Assembly: GCA_016763665.1 (NCBI GenBank) | Contig: JAESTI010000038.1 | Span: 1-9,215, forward strand | Source of the DNA: Bacteroidia bacterium | Lineage (GTDB): Bacteria; Bacteroidota; Bacteroidia; Flavobacteriales; NORP286 | Direction: 5' to 3' | DNA: 9,215 nucleotides | Part shown: positions 5,890 to 9,215 of the stretch, piece by piece | Layout of the letters: every line of letters starts with the position of its first letter | How positions within the stretch are numbered: position 1 is the stretch's first letter | Notes under the pieces: model-generated | What the model saw: the letters and a program-made list of their open reading frames with translations, nothing else | Database searches by the model: none | What the model was told of the DNA's origin: nothing | Program-made: the position numbers and the translations under genes

Positions 5890-6972
5890 TTAATTTACCC
5901 GGCCATAAATATCCAACAACTTCTCTTCCTCATTTTGCCAATAGTATTCCTTTCTCGCTTCCATACAGCTCTCTTTTAATTTATTGTAATGAGTTTCATC
6001 ATTAAGCAAAGTATTAATTGCATCCACAATTTCTTCAATCTTAATGTCTACTAATTTAGCAACTTCATAATTAGAATTCACTACCTGGTACTCTGGATAA
6101 TTAACTGTTACCTGAGGAATACCATGTTGGATATAATCAAAAAATTTATTTGCTAATGAATGATAATAACTTAATCCCTTTGATTTCAATAGGTTTACTC
6201 CAATCATGGCATTAGCTATTAAGCCTTCCAGTTTTTCTGGTTCTGTAAATCCAAAGAATTTAACTTTTTCCTGAACGAAGTGTTTTTCAGGTAGATTTAG
6301 TAATTCATCATAAAGATCGCCATGTCCGCAGATGTAGAATTTACAATCAATGAATTGCATTGCCTCTATCATTTCTTCTAATCCTCGTCCAACATTTACA
6401 GCACCATGGTATATGATGTACTTTTCGGTATTTTCTTTTTGCTTTAATTCCTTTAAAACAGGCACATTTCTTATCAACTCAAAATCCGTATTGTAATTCT
6501 TCTTAAATAGGTCAACCAAACCTGAACTTACGGTATAGGTATATTTCAAGTTTGGAATGATCAAACTCTCCAACATTTGCCAAATCGATTTAACAACTGG
6601 TCTGTTTACTACTTCCTCAACTTCTGTAAAATATTCATGTGCATCGTAAACCAAAGGTTTCCCTAATATTTTTGACGAAACATAAGTAGCAAAAAGTGTG
6701 TCTGTATCTACACCAGAAATAATATCCAACTTTTTATCAAGCAGGTAGAATATCAATCTCAAGTTATACTCAAGGTAAAATAGCTTTCCCTGATTGAAAA
6801 TACATTTAAGCCGTGTTTGTTGGTAGCCTCTCTCCTGTAAGGAAATTGAAGAAGGTAATTCTCTGCCTACTAATTCTACTTCATAACCATTTTTTGATAG
6901 CGTATCACAAATACGAATCATACGTTGATCATAGGTCAGGTCATTAATTACTGTAAAGATTATTTTTTTCAA
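5890..6972 (-). CDS. GT4-like glycosyltransferase, first gene of the minus-strand cluster
   Basis: This probable GT-B fold sugar transferase has 360 residues from the chosen start. It opens with KKIIFTVINDLTYDQRMIRIC, a first strand and loop typical of Bacteroidota GT4 proteins. YDAHEYFTEVEE is the acceptor-side motif. IIYHGAVNVGRGLEEMIEAM begins the C-terminal donor domain, FYICGHGD is the G-x-G strand, and SLANKFFDYIQHGIPQV is the nucleotide-sugar-binding helix region (the common form is S-x-P-x-K-x-x-E). TTG at 6970-6972 is preferred as the start because it gives the expected MKKIIFT N-terminus. The first in-frame ATG, at 6991-6993, adds seven residues (MTYLIII) and lies inside an arm of the 6988-7076 repeat. 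The lipoprotein gene follows after 5 nt. Substrates are unknown; the cluster suggests a surface glycan. Confidence 0.84.
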   Translation of the reverse strand: MKKIIFTVINDLTYDQRMIRICDTLSKNGYEVELVGRELPSSISLQERGYQQTRLKCIFNQGKLFYLEYNLRLIFYLLDKKLDIISGVDTDTLFATYVSSKILGKPLVYDAHEYFTEVEEVVNRPVVKSIWQMLESLIIPNLKYTYTVSSGLVDLFKKNYNTDFELIRNVPVLKELKQKENTEKYIIYHGAVNVGRGLEEMIEAMQFIDCKFYICGHGDLYDELLNLPEKHFVQEKVKFFGFTEPEKLEGLIANAMIGVNLLKSKGLSYYHSLANKFFDYIQHGIPQVTVNYPEYQVVNSNYEVAKLVDIKIEEIVDAINTLLNDETHYNKLKESCMEARKEYYWQNEEEKLLDIYGRVN

Positions 6973-6987
6973 AATGATTATTAAGTA

Positions 6988-7076
6988 CGTCATTGCGAGA
7001 GAGGTACGAACGAAGCAATCTCCGGCCTTGAGTTACCGTAGGGGATTGCCACGTCACTCCGTTCCTCGCAATGACG
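6988..7076. repeat. Imperfect inverted repeat of the CGTCATTGCGAG type (REP/MITE-like)
   Basis: Two 36-nt arms (6988-7023 and 7041-7076) face each other across a 17-nt spacer. The outer 12 bp, CGTCATTGCGAG, are a perfect inverted pair (6988-6999 with 7065-7076), and the inner GCAATCTCC/GCAATCCCC pair matches at 8 of 9. The 15 nt between them have the same length in both arms but match at only 6 positions. This fits an interspersed element with conserved ends; CGTCATTGCGAG...GCAATC elements are, from memory, scattered in many bacterial genomes. It has no coding potential of its own. It separates recQ from the glycosyltransferase cluster and has inserted next to, or over, the start of the latter. 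On the plus strand a short T-run follows, on the minus strand none, so it is not a clear terminator for recQ. Confidence 0.85.
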
Positions 7077-7084
7077 ATGTTTTT

Positions 7085-7098
7085 AAGTTAATTAACTT
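7085..7098. repeat. 14-bp perfect palindrome at the recQ stop codon
   Basis: AAGTTAATTAACTT reads the same on both strands and includes the recQ TAA. It is short and AT-rich and could be chance; it might contribute a weak stem or an operator-like site. No function is claimed. Confidence 0.35.
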
Positions 7099-9008
7099 TG
7101 GACTAGTTCAACCCGATCATCATCTTTCACTTTCAATATTCCATGATCCTGCATCCATTGGATTGCCTTTAGAGTCTTGTGTTCACTTACGCCCTTCATT
7201 TGGCTAACGAGCACAGGAAGAGTTAAAGTATGGGTATTCAAACAAGCTTTTATCTGTTTTCGCACAACTTCATAATCCTTATCATCCAAATTTTTATCAT
7301 TTCTACCCAGACACACATCACATTTACCACATTTCGCGCTGTCAGTTTCACCAAAATAACTCAATAGCTGCTGACTTCTGCAAATTTTTATACTCTCTGC
7401 ATAATTCAATATTGCATCCATTTTTTGCTTGTAAACTTCCTTTCTCGTCTTGAGATATGCTTTGTTGATTTCCAATTCATTGGCATCCTCTCTTCGTTTC
7501 AGAAACATTACCTGAGGAAGGCTTTTTTGCGGAAAATAACTAATTAAGCCTCTCTTTTTCAACTCAAACAACATGCTCGCAATTTCATTTTTTGGCTTCT
7601 TTATCCGTTTTGAAATATCTAACTCATTGATCTTTGCATAATCATCAAATAAACCCTCATACGACCTTAACAAAAGTTTTATGAAATCATCATAATGTTT
7701 GTTCTCCACTTGAAATTTGTACAACTTATTAGTATCAACTAAAATCATCAACCGAGAAGGGGAATAAAAATTCTCTGAAAAAGACAAAGTTCCCTGTTTC
7801 TCCAAAAACTTGATGCTATTATATGTAACAACTGGACTTAAATCATAAGTGGAGCACATTTCCTGTAGGTCAAGATCGTACGACCGGCCTGAATCATCTC
7901 CAATGGCCAATTGAAGATAATTGGCCAAAGCCTGGTATGTTCGTTTAATTTCCTCAATAGAAGGGAAACTCATTTCATATCGTTTCTCAAATTCTAGTCT
8001 ATCAGATTCATTATAAAGCAATGCAGCATATGCTTTATTCTGATCACGGCCTGCCCTACCCGCTTCCTGAAAATAAGCCTCAGGGCTTTCCGGCATATCC
8101 ATGTGAACTACTACCCGTACATCAGGCTTATCTATTCCCATGCCAAATGCATTGGTTGAGACTATTACTCTCGTTTTATTGTTTGTCCAATCATTCTGTT
8201 TTTGCTGTCTCAGATCACTGTTTAAACCGGCATGGTAGTAATCAGCAGAAATTTTGAAGCGATTTAAATGTTCTGCAATTTTTTTGGCTTGTTTTCTGTT
8301 TCTCACATAAACAATCCCAGTACCGTTTACTTTGTTTAAAATATCCAGCAATTTTTGCAGTTCGTTGTCTTCATATAAAACAACATAAGCAATATTTTCA
8401 CGAGTAAAACCACCCTGAATTAAACACTCTTGTTTAAATTTTAATTTTTCTTGTATGTCAATCACCACCTTAGGAGTAGCGGTTGCAGTTAATGCCATGA
8501 TCGGTACATCCGGTATTAGATCACGAATTTCCACAATATCTAAGTATGGTGGTCTGAAATCATAACCCCATTGTGAAATACAATGCGCTTCATCCACAGC
8601 CAGTAGGTTCACATTCATTTTCCCGATTCGGGTTCTAACTAATTCAGACTTTAACCTTTCAGGAGATAAATAAAGAAACTTAGTTTTGCCGTAAATACAA
8701 TTATCCAATGCAATATCCAGTTCTTTTTGAGATATACCGCTAACAGCCGAAAATGCTTCTATCCCCCGTTTTTTTAAATTCTGAACTTGATCTTTCATCA
8801 AAGCGATCAATGGAGAAACCACGATACAAACCCCATCTTGGGCTAATGCTGGAACCTGAAAACAAATGGATTTACCTCCTCCTGTTGGCAATAACGCCAA
8901 GGTATCTTGCCCATTGAGAACGCTATTTATTATATTTTCCTGAAGAGGTCTGAAATTTGGGTAGCTCCAATACTGTTCTAAAACTTGATGGATTGATTGA
9001 CTTATCAT
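7092..9008 (-). CDS. recQ: RecQ-family ATP-dependent DNA helicase without HRDC domain
   Basis: RecQ helicases unwind DNA 3' to 5' in recombination and fork repair. The 638-residue protein has motif 0 (FRPLQ, 19-23), Walker A LLPTGGGKS with Lys46, DEAH box 139-142, motif III TATAT (174-178), YVRNRKQA near 234-241, FGMGIDKPDVR near 288-298 and motif VI QEAGRAGRD (314-322). The zinc site is Cys543-x16-Cys560-x2-Cys563-x2-Cys566, the same spacing as in E. coli RecQ, but about 160 residues later. A stretch of about 200 residues with winged-helix-like character (SRLMILVDTNKLYKF, then KKPKNEIASMLFELKKRGLIS) stands between the helicase core and the zinc site. Only about 70 residues follow the zinc site, looking like a short winged helix, so HRDC is absent. 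From memory, Bacteroidota often carry such a second, shorter RecQ beside a canonical one. The ATG at 9008 is 3 nt after the LolD stop, suggesting co-transcription. Confidence 0.95.
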   Translation of the reverse strand: MISQSIHQVLEQYWSYPNFRPLQENIINSVLNGQDTLALLPTGGGKSICFQVPALAQDGVCIVVSPLIALMKDQVQNLKKRGIEAFSAVSGISQKELDIALDNCIYGKTKFLYLSPERLKSELVRTRIGKMNVNLLAVDEAHCISQWGYDFRPPYLDIVEIRDLIPDVPIMALTATATPKVVIDIQEKLKFKQECLIQGGFTRENIAYVVLYEDNELQKLLDILNKVNGTGIVYVRNRKQAKKIAEHLNRFKISADYYHAGLNSDLRQQKQNDWTNNKTRVIVSTNAFGMGIDKPDVRVVVHMDMPESPEAYFQEAGRAGRDQNKAYAALLYNESDRLEFEKRYEMSFPSIEEIKRTYQALANYLQLAIGDDSGRSYDLDLQEMCSTYDLSPVVTYNSIKFLEKQGTLSFSENFYSPSRLMILVDTNKLYKFQVENKHYDDFIKLLLRSYEGLFDDYAKINELDISKRIKKPKNEIASMLFELKKRGLISYFPQKSLPQVMFLKRREDANELEINKAYLKTRKEVYKQKMDAILNYAESIKICRSQQLLSYFGETDSAKCGKCDVCLGRNDKNLDDKDYEVVRKQIKACLNTHTLTLPVLVSQMKGVSEHKTLKAIQWMQDHGILKVKDDDRVELVQS

Positions 9009-9011
9009 TAA

Positions 9012-9215
9012 CTATGAATTAACAATCGCACCGTCTTTCATTTCCAATTTTCTGTCTGCCATGTTCGCTAATTCATCGTTATGCGTTACGATCACAAAAG
9101 TCTGTTGCAATCTATCACGCAAAGAAAAAAACAGTTCATGAAGTTCTTTGGCATGTGCAGAATCCAAGTTTCCGGAAGGTTCATCTGCCAAAATAACAGA
9201 AGGCTCATTTATTAA
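9012..9215 (-). CDS. lolD: LolD-type ABC transporter ATP-binding protein (5' part beyond window edge)
   Basis: Only the last 67 codons are present. They read from [18 protein letters not shown] (Walker B and D-loop) through [26 protein letters not shown] (H-loop His) to [16 protein letters not shown] and a TAG at 9012-9014. The phrases [16 protein letters not shown] and [14 protein letters not shown] fit LolD, the cytoplasmic ATPase of the LolCDE complex that releases outer-membrane lipoproteins from the inner membrane. FtsE and MacB-type ATPases share much of this region, so the subfamily call is likely but not certain. The Walker A and signature motifs lie outside the window. recQ follows 3 nt downstream. 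Confidence 0.8.
   Translation of the reverse strand, partial: LINEPSVILADEPSGNLDSAHAKELHELFFSLRDRLQQTFVIVTHNDELANMADRKLEMKDGAIVNS

Noticed and set aside
6988..7076. Intrinsic terminator for recQ
   Set aside because: The stem is long and imperfect, with no T-run after it on the minus strand; the repeat-element reading explains it better.
6974..7207. 77-aa plus-strand open frame over the repeat
   Set aside because: It is made of the inverted repeat and the antisense of the recQ 3' end; no start context or family-like sequence.
8021..8257. 78-aa plus-strand open frame inside recQ
   Set aside because: Antisense shadow of a clearly coding helicase; no recognisable motif.

Overview
The window looks like an AT-rich chromosomal segment from a member of the Bacteroidota, probably a Cytophagales-type bacterium. 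The evidence is promoter-like boxes of the TAnnTTTG type, little sign of Shine-Dalgarno sites, a LolD-type ATPase next to a RecQ helicase that lacks an HRDC domain, a small conserved-looking gene coupled to ftsE, and short intergenic repeats (a heptamer array and a CGTCATTGCGAG inverted repeat) of a kind I recall from such genomes. The genus cannot be read from the window.

Layout, left to right. Positions 1-2593 hold two minus-strand genes: a nearly complete phosphoglucomutase/phosphomannomutase whose last codons are cut by the left edge, and an unrecognised 372-residue protein with a signal peptide. Positions 2594-2825 are a divergent intergenic region with five tandem 7-bp repeats, a 12-bp inverted repeat and a good promoter candidate for the plus strand. 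Positions 2826-3718 (+) carry a 67-residue conserved-looking protein joined through a TAATG stop/start overlap to the cell-division ATPase gene ftsE; no ftsX is present. The end of ftsE overlaps, tail to tail by 29 bp, the end of a minus-strand cluster.

That minus-strand cluster (transcribed 6972 to 3690) is tightly packed: a GT4-like glycosyltransferase, a small lipoprotein, a two-helix membrane protein, a second copy of the lipoprotein broken by one nonsense codon, and a second GT4-like glycosyltransferase that starts with GTG overlapping the TGA of the broken copy. The duplicated block reaches into the first codons of the second glycosyltransferase. Directly after the intact lipoprotein lies a 14-codon relic of a glycosyltransferase start that ends on the ATG of the membrane protein. 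The cluster therefore seems to have arisen by tandem duplication followed by deletion and decay. The job is probably surface polysaccharide or glycoconjugate synthesis, with the lipoprotein and membrane protein of unknown role.

Positions 6988-7076 hold an imperfect inverted repeat (two 36-nt arms) between recQ and the glycosyltransferase cluster. It covers the first in-frame ATG of the upstream glycosyltransferase, so the TTG at 6972 is the more likely start. Positions 7092-9215 (-) hold recQ, 3 nt downstream of the 3' end of a LolD-type ABC ATPase gene that runs off the right edge.

No RNA gene, CRISPR array, transposase or phage gene was seen. The most unusual part is the duplicated and decaying lipoprotein/glycosyltransferase block at 4801-5884; I see no clear evidence of an entirely new system.
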